Shown: piece after piece, positions 1 to 5,829 of the stretch
Layout of the letters: every line of letters starts with the position of its first letter
Numbering within the stretch: the first letter of the stretch is position 1
Assembly: GCA_025352435.1 (NCBI GenBank)
Contig: JANXTN010000270.1
Location: 1 to 5,829, forward strand
DNA: 5,829 bases
Reading direction: 5' to 3'
Source of the DNA: Ferruginibacter sp.
GTDB taxonomy: Bacteria > Bacteroidota > Bacteroidia > Chitinophagales > Chitinophagaceae
Notes under the pieces: model-generated
What the model was told of the DNA's origin: nothing
The model's database searches: none
Seen by the model: only the letters and a program-made list of their open reading frames with translations
Translations under genes and position numbers: made by a program

Positions 1-1953
1 AGAAATTTCTAAAGAAACTTTCTTTACACCACAAGCCATTAAAATCTGTTCGCAAATTCCCTTTAAATAATAAAAATCTGCTTTCTTATCTTTTTCCTGC
101 CAGTTAGCTTTGGTAACATTGCCTGTTATGTACAATGCTAAGTGTTCTTCTTCTTTGTAGTTTTCAACAGCAATGGAATGGTAGGTTTTACCAAACTCAT
201 ATAATTTAAGATCAGCATTTTTTCTGTTGATATTATATGCAACCACTTCTAATCCTGTTTGTAAAAGTGAAGGACGAAGGATATTTAAATCCGCACTTAA
301 GTTGTTGAGCATTTTCACTGTACCAGCCAATATTTCTTCAGAATAATATTTACTATCGGTAATACTGTTAGTAAATATTTCCGCAAAGCCATTTGCTGAT
401 AAATGATTGGCAATCTTTTCTTTTAACTCATGTTTTTTATTATCATAATCAGTTGAAGTGGCAATGGAAATGGTTGTAGGAATCTCAATGTTATCAAGCC
501 CATCGATCCTCATAATTTCTTCAACAATATCTGCCGCAATGCTGATGTCCGTTTTATGAAAAGGAACGCTTACCCATATTTCATCTATGCCTTCTTTTTG
601 TATCTCAAAGCCCAAGGCAATTAAAATATTTTTGATAGTATCTGCATGGTAGTTTTTACCACTAAGTTTTTTTAGGTAATGGTATTTTAAAGAGACCAAA
701 GTTTTCTCTGCAGGGGCAGGATAAATATCAATGACATCACTGCTTATTTCGCCACCTGCAATTTCCTTTATCATTAAAGCAGCTCTTTTCAAAACATTTA
801 CCGTGTTGCTTATATCAACTCCTTTTTCAAACCTTGTAGCAGCATCTGTTCGCAATTCATGCTTGAGAGATGTTTTCCGAATCGTTTCATTGTTAAACCA
901 TGCACTCTCTAAAAATACTATAGTTGTTTGTGCAGTAACGCCACTTTCTTTTCCGCCATAGACTCCCGCCATACACATGTTTTCTTCACTATTTGCAATC
1001 ATTAAATCTGCTGCAAACAATTTTCTCTCTTTATCATCCAAGGTTTTAAACAAACTTCCTTCAATAGCGTTTTTTACAATAATTGCATTCCCTTTTATTT
1101 TGGCTGCATCAAATGCATGCAAGGGCTGTCCGGTTTCATGTAATATAAAGTTGGTAATATCTACAATGTTGTTAATTGGTTTTAAGCCAATACAACGCAA
1201 TTTATTTTGCAACCAGGCTGGACTTTCTTCTACTTTAATATTGCTTATGCTTACGCCTGCGTATCGTTTGCAAGCATTAGTATCTTCAATGGTTACGCTG
1301 ATGGGTTGGTTATTATTATCTACCTTAAATGTATTTTTAAAGGGAGAAATGGCTCGCAATTCTTTCTTGTCCTGATGCCATAAATACGCACAAACATCCC
1401 TTGCAACGCCGAGGTGGCTCATTGCATCCATGCGGTTTGGCGTGAGGCCAATTTCAATGACATAGTCTGTATAAGTTTCAAAAATAGATGAGGCTTTTGT
1501 GCCTGGCACAATATCATCGCCTAGTACAATAATTCCCGCATGGCTTTCACCAACTCCTATTTCATCTTCAGCGCAAATCATTCCTACGCTTTCCACACCT
1601 CTTATTTTTGCTTTTTTTATATTGATAGGCTCGCCGGTAAAAGGATACAATGTACTGCCAACAGTGGCAACTACTACTTTTTGTCCTATAGCTACATTAT
1701 TTGCTCCACATACGATTTGAACAGGTTCTGCTACGCCAATGTTTACGGTTGTTACTTTTAATTTGTCTGCATAGGGGTGTTTCTCGCAGGTAATCACTTC
1801 TCCTGTTACAATGCCTTCTAACCCGCCTTTTAAGGATTCGTATTTATGCAAACTTTCCACCTCCAGCCCAATCGAAGTAAGTATTTTGCTTAATTTTTGG
1901 GGTTCGATGGAAACAGGTAAATATTCACTAAGCCAGTTGTAAGAAATGATCAT
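1..1953 (-). CDS. pheT: Phenylalanine--tRNA ligase beta subunit, 3' end missing (runs off left edge)
   Basis: PheT pairs with PheS in the cytoplasmic alpha2beta2 enzyme that charges tRNA-Phe; the beta chain binds tRNA and edits mischarged Tyr-tRNA. I translated 651 uninterrupted codons from the ATG at 1953-1951, beginning MIISYNWLSEYLP. A tRNA-binding OB-fold spans about residues 40-155 (GLEGIVTGEV, KHPYADKLKV, VCGANNV). The B3/B4 editing domain follows at about 225-390 (RYAGVSISNIKV, INNIVDITNFILHETGQPLHAFD at about 260-282, TRFEKGVD at 373-380). Next comes a B5 domain (VPFHKTDISIAADIVEEIMRIDG at about 463-485) and then the catalytic-like core (NILRPSLLQTGLE at about 557-569, LYEFGKTY). The family is usually about 800 residues, so about 150 are missing, including the C-terminal anticodon-binding (FDX-ACB) domain. 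I see no frameshift. The start is not preceded by a Shine-Dalgarno sequence, as is common in Bacteroidota. The gene is transcribed divergently from dnaB. Confidence 0.97.
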   Translation of the reverse strand, partial: MIISYNWLSEYLPVSIEPQKLSKILTSIGLEVESLHKYESLKGGLEGIVTGEVITCEKHPYADKLKVTTVNIGVAEPVQIVCGANNVAIGQKVVVATVGSTLYPFTGEPINIKKAKIRGVESVGMICAEDEIGVGESHAGIIVLGDDIVPGTKASSIFETYTDYVIEIGLTPNRMDAMSHLGVARDVCAYLWHQDKKELRAISPFKNTFKVDNNNQPISVTIEDTNACKRYAGVSISNIKVEESPAWLQNKLRCIGLKPINNIVDITNFILHETGQPLHAFDAAKIKGNAIIVKNAIEGSLFKTLDDKERKLFAADLMIANSEENMCMAGVYGGKESGVTAQTTIVFLESAWFNNETIRKTSLKHELRTDAATRFEKGVDISNTVNVLKRAALMIKEIAGGEISSDVIDIYPAPAEKTLVSLKYHYLKKLSGKNYHADTIKNILIALGFEIQKEGIDEIWVSVPFHKTDISIAADIVEEIMRIDGLDNIEIPTTISIATSTDYDNKKHELKEKIANHLSANGFAEIFTNSITDSKYYSEEILAGTVKMLNNLSADLNILRPSLLQTGLEVVAYNINRKNADLKLYEFGKTYHSIAVENYKEEEHLALYITGNVTKANWQEKDKKADFYYLKGICEQILMACGVKKVSLEIS

Positions 1954-1975
1954 TTTCTATTTAAAAATTTGATTG

Positions 1976-1983
1976 CAAATATA
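1976..1983 (-). promoter_or_regulatory. Candidate pheT promoter, -7 element TATATTTG
   Basis: Read on the minus strand, this stretch is TATATTTG, an exact match to the Bacteroidota -7 consensus TAnnTTTG used by the primary sigma factor. It lies 22 bases upstream of the pheT ATG, which would give a leader of roughly 15-17 nt. I could not find a good -33 TTG element at the expected distance; that region reads AAATTAAGG. The call rests on the motif and its position only. Confidence 0.45.
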
Positions 1984-2106
1984 TGTTATTCGTTCACCTT
2001 AATTTTTCTACACTATCACATAAATAAATTCTCTGAATAATTATAAAATACAGTCCAATTTTTTCCCCAAATCTTTTTTTTAGAAAGTGTAAAAAAAGGA
2101 ATAGCC

Positions 2107-2193
2107 ATGTTTTCATTTGTTAATAAAAAATTGGTTTTTCAAATGGCTGTTGAAGGGACAATGTTAGTGGTTATGGGAATAAGCGGTGTATAA
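2107..2193 (+). other. Possible 28-codon small ORF with Shine-Dalgarno-like sequence (doubtful)
   Basis: An ATG at 2107 opens a 28-codon frame ending in TAA at 2191-2193. It begins MFSFVNKKLVFQM and continues with a hydrophobic C-terminal part (MLVVMGISGV). AAGGA at 2096-2100 sits six bases before the ATG, the spacing of a Shine-Dalgarno sequence, which the clear genes in this window lack. Its hydrophobic end could be membrane-associated, but 28 codons can occur by chance in such DNA. I do not recognise the peptide and assign it no function. Confidence 0.12.
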
Positions 2194-2216
2194 CTCTATT
2201 TAGTATGTGAACCGAC

Positions 2217-2246
2217 AGTTAATAATTAAGTAGATAAAGTTAATAA
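2217..2246. repeat. Direct repeat AGTTAATAA x2, 21-base spacing
   Basis: AGTTAATAA occurs exactly at 2217-2225 and 2238-2246, two helical turns apart, and GTTAAT recurs at 2255-2260. The location in the divergent promoter region and the same-face spacing would fit a regulator binding site. The repeat is made almost entirely of A and T in AT-rich DNA, so chance is a real alternative. Confidence 0.3.
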
Positions 2247-2321
2247 CAGCGAATGTTAATTTAATATTACCAGATTGCAATTACCTTAGTTCTCCCCTAA
2301 ATACAATTAATGAATCACCCG

Positions 2322-2353
2322 GTCTTTAATTAACACATAACTGTTTTAAAGAC
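2322..2353 (+). promoter_or_regulatory. Stem-loop or operator-like inverted repeat before dnaB
   Basis: GTCTTTAA at 2322-2329 is the exact reverse complement of TTAAAGAC at 2346-2353. Inside it, AACA (2332-2335) pairs with TGTT (2342-2345), leaving a two-base TT bulge and a six-base CATAAC loop. The result is a 12-bp bulged hairpin ending 18 bases before the dnaB ATG. It has no T-run after it, so it does not look like a terminator. It could be a hairpin in the dnaB leader or a dyad operator; which cannot be decided from sequence alone. Confidence 0.4.
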
Positions 2354-2371
2354 AAGTAACAAAGAAGATTA

Positions 2372-3925
2372 ATGGAAATTAAAAATTTTAATAAAGACAA
2401 ATTAAGAAGGAAACCGCTGCTTGAAACAGCCAACATGGTATTTGGGAAAATTCCTCCCCAAGCCCGGGATTTGGAGGAAGCAATATTGGGTGCAATAATG
2501 CTCGAGAAATCTGCTTTTGATGTAGTAGTTGAGATATTAAAACCTGAATGTTTCTATATAGAGGCGCATCAAAAAATATACAAGGCAATGCAAAATCTGC
2601 AAATTAAAAATTTGCCGATTGATCTTTTAACTGTGGTTGAAGAATTAAAGTATAGTGAAGAATTAGAATTTGTAGGTGGTGCATATGCTATTACAAAACT
2701 GACTAATGTGGTAGTTTCATCGGCAAATATTGAAGCACACAGCCGAATTGTTTTACAAAAATTTATTCAACGAGAATTAATAAGAATAAGTGGGGAAATT
2801 ATTGGGGAGGCTTATGAAGAGAGTGCAGATGTTTTTGATTTGTTGGACGAGGCAGAATCAAAATTATTCAAGATAACCAACAATCACCTTCGTAAAAATT
2901 TTGACGATATTGGAAACATTCTTATTAAAACAATCAATCGTATCGATGAAATGCGCAACCGTCAGGATGAAATGACGGGAGTTCCCACAGGTTTTCCTTC
3001 ACTTGATAAATTAACCTATGGATGGCAGGCAACGGATTTGATTATTCTTGCTGCTAGACCTTCAGTAGGTAAAACTGCCTTTGCATTAAACCTTGCTCGC
3101 ACAGCGGCTTTACACCCAACAAAACCTACTGCAGTCGGTTTCTTTAGTTTAGAAATGAGCAGCAGTCAGCTTGTGCAGAGAATATTAAGTGCAGAAAGTG
3201 AAATATGGCTTGAAAAAATTGCACGGGGTAAATTGGAAGAGCATGAAATGAAGCAATTGTACAAAAAAGGAATTGAAAAATTGAGTAAAGCACCTATTTT
3301 CATTGATGATTCTGCAGCACTTAATATTTTTGAATTGCGAGCAAAATGCAGGCGTTTAAAAAGCAAACACAATATTGGAATTATCATTATTGATTACCTA
3401 CAATTAATGAGCGGAAGTGCTGACCGCAATAGCAACCGTGAGCAGGAGATTAGTAAAATTTCCAGGGATTTAAAATCGCTTGCAAAAGAATTACAAGTAC
3501 CAATTATTGCACTCTCTCAGTTAAGTCGTGAAGTGGAGAAACGAAAAGAAGGAAATAAAATTCCGCAGTTAAGTGATTTGAGAGAATCCGGAGCCATTGA
3601 ACAGGATGCAGATATGGTAATGTTCTTATACAGGCCTGACTATTATGATGTAACTACAAACGAAATGGGTGAAAGCAACAAGGGAGAAACCTATGTAAAA
3701 GTTGCTAAGCATAGAAACGGAAGTTTAGATACCATTAAATTAAAAGCAGAGCTACATATTCAAAGGTTTATAGAAGAAGAAGGGGGTGGTAATAATTTTA
3801 ATCCTAATCTTGGTGGTAGTAGCTGGAAACCTGTCCAAGGCGGGGGTAGTGATGGAGCAAGCCTTTACATACAAAAAGGTAGTAAAATGAATGATGGGCA
3901 ATTTGATGACGAGGCACCGTTTTAA
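2372..3925 (+). CDS. dnaB: Replicative DNA helicase DnaB
   Basis: DnaB is the hexameric 5'-3' helicase that unwinds DNA at the replication fork and contacts primase and the clamp loader. The 517 residues match the family length in Bacteroidota, and no intein is present. An N-terminal basic extension (1-27) precedes the DnaB N-domain (about 28-130, starting PPQARDLEEAILGA), a linker (about 131-200) and the RecA-like ATPase (about 203-465). ATPase motifs seen are Walker A ARPSVGKTA (228-236, K234, T235), FFSLEM with catalytic E261, Walker B IIIIDYLQLM (D341), SQLSR with Q383, SDLRESGAIEQDAD (401-414) and arginine finger KHRNG (R448). A Gly/Ser/Asn-rich tail (about 470-505) ends in QFDDEAPF. The start at 2372 follows A-rich AAAGAAGA and keeps the basic extension; the next ATG (codon 22) would remove it. 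rsmE follows after 14 bases. Confidence 0.98.
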   Translation: MEIKNFNKDKLRRKPLLETANMVFGKIPPQARDLEEAILGAIMLEKSAFDVVVEILKPECFYIEAHQKIYKAMQNLQIKNLPIDLLTVVEELKYSEELEFVGGAYAITKLTNVVVSSANIEAHSRIVLQKFIQRELIRISGEIIGEAYEESADVFDLLDEAESKLFKITNNHLRKNFDDIGNILIKTINRIDEMRNRQDEMTGVPTGFPSLDKLTYGWQATDLIILAARPSVGKTAFALNLARTAALHPTKPTAVGFFSLEMSSSQLVQRILSAESEIWLEKIARGKLEEHEMKQLYKKGIEKLSKAPIFIDDSAALNIFELRAKCRRLKSKHNIGIIIIDYLQLMSGSADRNSNREQEISKISRDLKSLAKELQVPIIALSQLSREVEKRKEGNKIPQLSDLRESGAIEQDADMVMFLYRPDYYDVTTNEMGESNKGETYVKVAKHRNGSLDTIKLKAELHIQRFIEEEGGGNNFNPNLGGSSWKPVQGGGSDGASLYIQKGSKMNDGQFDDEAPF

Positions 3926-3939
3926 TTTTTATCAATAGC

Positions 3940-4659
3940 ATGGCTCTACCTTTTTTTTATATTGACGCAGTCTCCGGCAATGAGAATATCATTGTTTTAA
4001 ATGAAGAAAACTCTAAGCACATCGTTCAGGTTCTAAGAATGGCAGAAGGGAGACAACTTAAGCTTACTGATGGATTAGGAAATATTTATACGGCCGAAAT
4101 TTTAGGTGCTCACAAAAAGAAATGTACAGTAAAAATTATCCAAACCTCAAAACAAAATAAAAGTTCTCGAGTTGTTTGTGTAGCCGTATCACCGGTAAAA
4201 AATAACAGCAGATTTGAATGGTTCTTGGAGAAAGCCACAGAAATGGGTGTCACAGAAATAGTCCCCTTGCTGTGTGAAAGAACGGAGAAACAGCACTTAA
4301 AATTTGATCGTTTGCGTGGAATCTTAATAAGTGCAATGTTGCAGTCACAACAGGCATGGCTGCCGATATTGCATGAGCCAATAAAATTTGAAAAATTTGT
4401 AAAGCAAAATACTTCGAACAATAAATATATTGCTCACTGCGAAGACACAGAAAAAAATTCATTGAAGGAGAAATTGGCTTCAATGGTTAATCAACCAATC
4501 AACCAATTAACAATTTTGATAGGACCAGAAGGCGATTTTACAAAAGATGAAATTGCTTTTGCTATGCAAAATAATTTTTTGCCTATAGCCCTCGGAAAAA
4601 CCAGATTGAGAACTGAAACTGCAGCTCTGGTGGCAACAACACTTCTTTGTATTGACTAA
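3940..4659 (+). CDS. rsmE: 16S rRNA (uracil1498-N3)-methyltransferase RsmE
   Basis: RsmE uses S-adenosylmethionine to methylate N3 of U1498 in helix 44 of 16S rRNA, near the decoding site of the 30S subunit. The 239 residues fit the family. An N-terminal PUA-like RNA-binding domain covers about 1-70 (SKHIVQVLRMAEG, LTDGLGNIY). The SPOUT trefoil-knot domain covers about 76-239, with EKATEMGVTEIVPL (97-110), the conserved glutamine segment AMLQSQQAWLP (132-142), the SAM-binding loop LIGPEGDFTKDEI (193-205) and the knot motif LGKTRLRTETAAL (218-230). Most family members have GPEGGF where this one has GPEGDF, which I believe is a lineage trait. The ATG lies 14 bases after the dnaB stop with no promoter between, suggesting one transcript. 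There is no Shine-Dalgarno sequence. A low-complexity NQPINQ insert at 184-189 precedes the strand leading into the SAM loop. The stop codon overlaps that of convergent terC. Confidence 0.95.
   Translation: MALPFFYIDAVSGNENIIVLNEENSKHIVQVLRMAEGRQLKLTDGLGNIYTAEILGAHKKKCTVKIIQTSKQNKSSRVVCVAVSPVKNNSRFEWFLEKATEMGVTEIVPLLCERTEKQHLKFDRLRGILISAMLQSQQAWLPILHEPIKFEKFVKQNTSNNKYIAHCEDTEKNSLKEKLASMVNQPINQLTILIGPEGDFTKDEIAFAMQNNFLPIALGKTRLRTETAALVATTLLCID
4489..4504 (+). repeat. Tandem 8-mer (AATCAACC)x2 within rsmE
   Basis: AATCAACC occurs twice in tandem and is followed by a partial third copy (AATTAAC). The block is bounded by GTTAAT (4486-4491) and its reverse complement ATTAAC (4506-4511). It encodes the NQPINQ linker of RsmE just before the strand leading to the SAM-binding loop, a place where a small insert would be tolerated. 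The overlap of a repeat with coding sequence suggests slippage or a small captured repeat unit. Confidence 0.6.
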
Positions 4660-5468
4660 TGTGCAGCATCGCTATCGCCTGCACTCTTTTCTTCCAGCCA
4701 AGGTTCATTAAGCCTTACCACTCGTTTTTTCTTTTGTCTTTTCATCATGGTCATGTTGAGTAACTCTACCAAAAACGAGAAGGCCATACCAAAATAAATA
4801 TAATTTTTAAGGCCAAGCTCATGTGCTTTCTCAGGAGACCAGGCTTCCATAATTAGGCTTAAGCCTATCATTACCAAGAAGGAAAGGGCGAGCATTTTTA
4901 AGGTTGGATGCTTGTGAATAAATGCTGAGATGATCGGGCTAAAAACAAACATAATTATCATTGCTATGATAACTGCAGCAATCATAATTTCTACATATTT
5001 TGCTGTACCGCCCGCTGTTATAATACTGTCAAAAGAAAAGACAGCATCTATAATTACGATTTGTATAAGCGCTTTACTTAATGTAAGTGTGTTACTGTTG
5101 CCATAACTTTCACTAAGGTCTTCGCCCTCCAATTTGCCATGAATTTCTTTTACTGATTTGTAAATTAAAAACAATCCACCCACAAGCATTACAATGCTTG
5201 CAAGATCAAATCCCTTTCCAAACCATCTTTCCGGGATTATAAAGTTTCCTTTTTGTGATAAGAGCCATCCAAGCGCCATTAGTAACATACTTCTTACAAC
5301 CATTCCTGAAACCATCCAAAAAATTCTTGCTTTTTTTTGCTGTTTCTCATCAGGTAGACGGTTCATGATAATGCTCACAAAAATGACATTGTCTATACCA
5401 AGTACTACTTCTAAAAGAACCAATACTAAAAAACTAATAATACTTTCTGATGTAAATAAATGTTGCAT
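4656..5468 (-). CDS. TerC family integral membrane protein
   Basis: This 270-residue protein belongs to the TerC/YgdQ-like family of inner-membrane proteins, linked in different bacteria to tellurite resistance and to metal handling, notably manganese export; the substrate here cannot be told. About seven hydrophobic segments are visible (near residues 8-34, 48-70, 88-105, 130-152, 158-180, 191-209, 222-242). Family signatures are LEVVLGIDNVIFVSI (19-33, with E20, D26, N27) and DAVFSFDSIITA (141-152, with D141 and D147); acidic residues in these helices are thought to bind metal. HPTLKMLALSFLVMIGLSLIMEA (187-209) is a third typical stretch. A basic cluster KRQKKKR (243-249) follows the last helix and the tail is hydrophilic. 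The start at 5468 gives a full-length protein and lacks a Shine-Dalgarno sequence. pyrD lies 28 bases upstream on the same strand. The stop TAG (4658-4656) overlaps the rsmE stop. Confidence 0.93.
   Translation of the reverse strand: MQHLFTSESIISFLVLVLLEVVLGIDNVIFVSIIMNRLPDEKQQKKARIFWMVSGMVVRSMLLMALGWLLSQKGNFIIPERWFGKGFDLASIVMLVGGLFLIYKSVKEIHGKLEGEDLSESYGNSNTLTLSKALIQIVIIDAVFSFDSIITAGGTAKYVEIMIAAVIIAMIIMFVFSPIISAFIHKHPTLKMLALSFLVMIGLSLIMEAWSPEKAHELGLKNYIYFGMAFSFLVELLNMTMMKRQKKKRVVRLNEPWLEEKSAGDSDAAH
4661..4691 (+). terminator. Candidate Rho-independent terminator for dnaB-rsmE, inside terC
   Basis: Two bases after the rsmE stop codon, GTGCAG (4661-4666) and CTGCAC (4679-4684) form a 6-bp stem with four G-C pairs around a 12-base loop, followed by the T-rich TCTTTTC. 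This fits a modest intrinsic terminator for the plus-strand transcript. It lies entirely in the last codons of convergent terC, so the same bases encode the TerC C-terminus (about GDSDAAH). The stem is short and the T-run is interrupted, so the call is tentative. It would not act in the minus direction, where no T-run follows. Confidence 0.4.
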
Positions 5469-5490
5469 GAATATGTGAGAGGTGAATAGT

Positions 5491-5511
5491 TAATGTTCAA
5501 TGTTCAATGTT
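5491..5511. repeat. Tandem 7-mer micro-repeat across the pyrD stop codon
   Basis: On the plus strand ATGTTCA is repeated in tandem and followed by a partial ATGTT, directly after GTGAATAGTTA. On the minus strand this reads as repeats of TGAACAT covering the pyrD stop codon, so the last residues (NIEH) are encoded by the repeat. Similar short units near gene ends occur in some Chitinophagaceae genomes, to my recollection. The repeat fills most of the 28-base gap between pyrD and terC. Confidence 0.6.
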
Positions 5512-5829
5512 TTTTCGTGCTGTAAGATAATGACAAATATTTTTTACGATTGCCGGCCCTTCATATACGAAACCTGTCCAAACTTGTACCAATGAAGCAC
5601 CTGCTGCTAATTTTTCAGCTGCATCTGCGCCGGTAAAAATGCCGCCACTAGCAATAATAGGTATACTGCCATTTGTTTTTTCTGAGATATATTCCACCAT
5701 CTCCGTTGCTCTTTTTTTTATGGGCAATCCACTTAAACCTCCTGCACCCATAGCTTCCAGTTGGGGAGTTGGTGTTCTTAAATTTGATTTGTCAATGCTC
5801 GTATTTGCAACAACCAAGCCATCCAAATT
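5497..5829 (-). CDS. pyrD: Dihydroorotate dehydrogenase (quinone), class 2, 5' end missing (runs off right edge)
   Basis: PyrD oxidises dihydroorotate to orotate, the fourth step of UMP synthesis, passing electrons through FMN to membrane quinone. Only the last 110 residues of a protein usually near 340 are present, forming the C-terminal third of the TIM barrel. Visible motifs are DGLVVANTSID (visible residues 3-13, with the conserved Asn of the N-T-T/S motif), GGLSGLPI (30-37), IPIIASGGI (56-64, the FMN-phosphate loop) and GASLVQVWTGFVYEGP (77-92, the second phosphate-binding loop). The GGLSG and TGFVYEGP forms point to the quinone-dependent class 2 rather than the soluble class 1 enzymes. 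The reading frame is open to the window edge. The TTG at 5826-5824 is an internal Leu codon in the N-L-D-G-L-V motif, not a start. Transcription continues toward terC, 28 bases away. Confidence 0.95.
   Translation of the reverse strand, partial: NLDGLVVANTSIDKSNLRTPTPQLEAMGAGGLSGLPIKKRATEMVEYISEKTNGSIPIIASGGIFTGADAAEKLAAGASLVQVWTGFVYEGPAIVKNICHYLTARKNIEH

Larger units (their letters stand above)
1954..2371. other. Divergent pheT/dnaB intergenic region
   Basis: This 418-base AT-rich stretch separates the starts of pheT (minus) and dnaB (plus), so it should hold promoters for both. It contains the TATATTTG element for pheT, a stem-loop at 2322-2353 close to dnaB, a direct repeat AGTTAATAA (2217-2225 and 2238-2246, 21 bases apart), and GATTGCAA at both 1971-1978 and 2273-2280. 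Two tiny ORFs occur (2107-2193 plus; 1994-2116 minus) without convincing coding evidence. No tRNA, rRNA, known riboswitch or transposon remnant was recognised. No clear TAnnTTTG box was found for dnaB; the nearest approach is TACCTTAG at 2282-2289. Confidence 0.8.

Noticed and set aside
731..1761. Several plus-strand ORFs of 73-132 codons opposite pheT
   Set aside because: They lie antisense to the unbroken pheT frame, whose translation shows all expected synthetase motifs. Their peptides are low in recognisable features and look like shadow frames.
2082..2100. T-run and A-run (TCTTTTTTT / AAAAAAAGGA) as a terminator
   Set aside because: The arms are homopolymeric and lack a GC-rich stem, and no gene ends here, because the flanking genes are divergent.
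1994..2116. Minus-strand 40-codon ORF starting MKTWLFLFLHFLKK upstream of pheT
   Set aside because: It is AT-driven (Phe, Leu, Lys and Ile rich), has no ribosome-binding sequence and sits upstream of the likely pheT promoter. I have no evidence that it is coding.
3951..3958. Run of eight T in the rsmE start region as a programmed frameshift site
   Set aside because: It simply encodes Phe-Phe after Leu-Pro, the frame is intact and the protein is full length. A slippage role has no support.
5194..5478. Plus-strand 94-codon ORF opposite terC
   Set aside because: It is antisense to terC, which has clear family motifs, so it is a shadow frame.
5497..5826. pyrD read as a complete 109-residue protein starting at TTG 5826
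   Set aside because: The TTG is the internal Leu of the N-L-D-G-L-V motif and the frame stays open to the window edge. A 109-residue protein would lack two-thirds of the TIM barrel.
1..5829. A novel defence, mobile or secondary-metabolite system
   Set aside because: All long frames are assigned to ordinary housekeeping families, and no transposase, integrase, toxin-antitoxin pair, CRISPR array or unusual domain fusion is visible.

Overview
The window looks like chromosomal housekeeping DNA from a member of the Bacteroidota. The evidence is low GC content (visibly AT-rich), almost no Shine-Dalgarno sequences before the genes, a TAnnTTTG-type -7 promoter element before pheT, and protein signatures that feel typical of the phylum (DnaB with a basic N-terminal extension before PPQARDLEEAILGA, RsmE with GPEGDF). 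Short tandem repeats in and between genes recall those I associate with Chitinophagaceae, but that family-level guess is weak.

Layout from left to right. Positions 1-1953 (minus) are the 5' four-fifths of pheT, the phenylalanyl-tRNA synthetase beta chain, cut by the left edge. Positions 1954-2371 are a 418-base divergent intergenic region. It holds the probable pheT promoter, a stem-loop just before dnaB, a few short repeats and one doubtful 28-codon ORF with a Shine-Dalgarno-like sequence. Positions 2372-3925 (plus) are dnaB, the replicative helicase, followed after 14 bases by rsmE (3940-4659, plus), a 16S rRNA m3U1498 methyltransferase. These two probably form one transcript. Convergent to them, terC (4656-5468, minus) encodes a seven-helix TerC-family membrane protein whose stop codon overlaps that of rsmE. 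A possible terminator for the dnaB-rsmE transcript lies inside the terC 3' end. Upstream of terC on the same strand is the 3' third of pyrD (5497-5829, minus), the quinone-dependent dihydroorotate dehydrogenase, cut by the right edge. pyrD and terC are 28 bases apart and could be cotranscribed.

The genes cover translation (PheT, RsmE), replication (DnaB), pyrimidine synthesis (PyrD) and a membrane/metal-related function (TerC). They are neighbours rather than members of one pathway. I found no mobile element, CRISPR array, tRNA, rRNA or defence system, and nothing that amounts to a new biological system. The points most worth a second look are small: an SSB-like acidic tail at the DnaB C-terminus, the stem-loop upstream of dnaB, the terminator-like hairpin inside terC, and tandem micro-repeats at the pyrD stop codon and inside rsmE.
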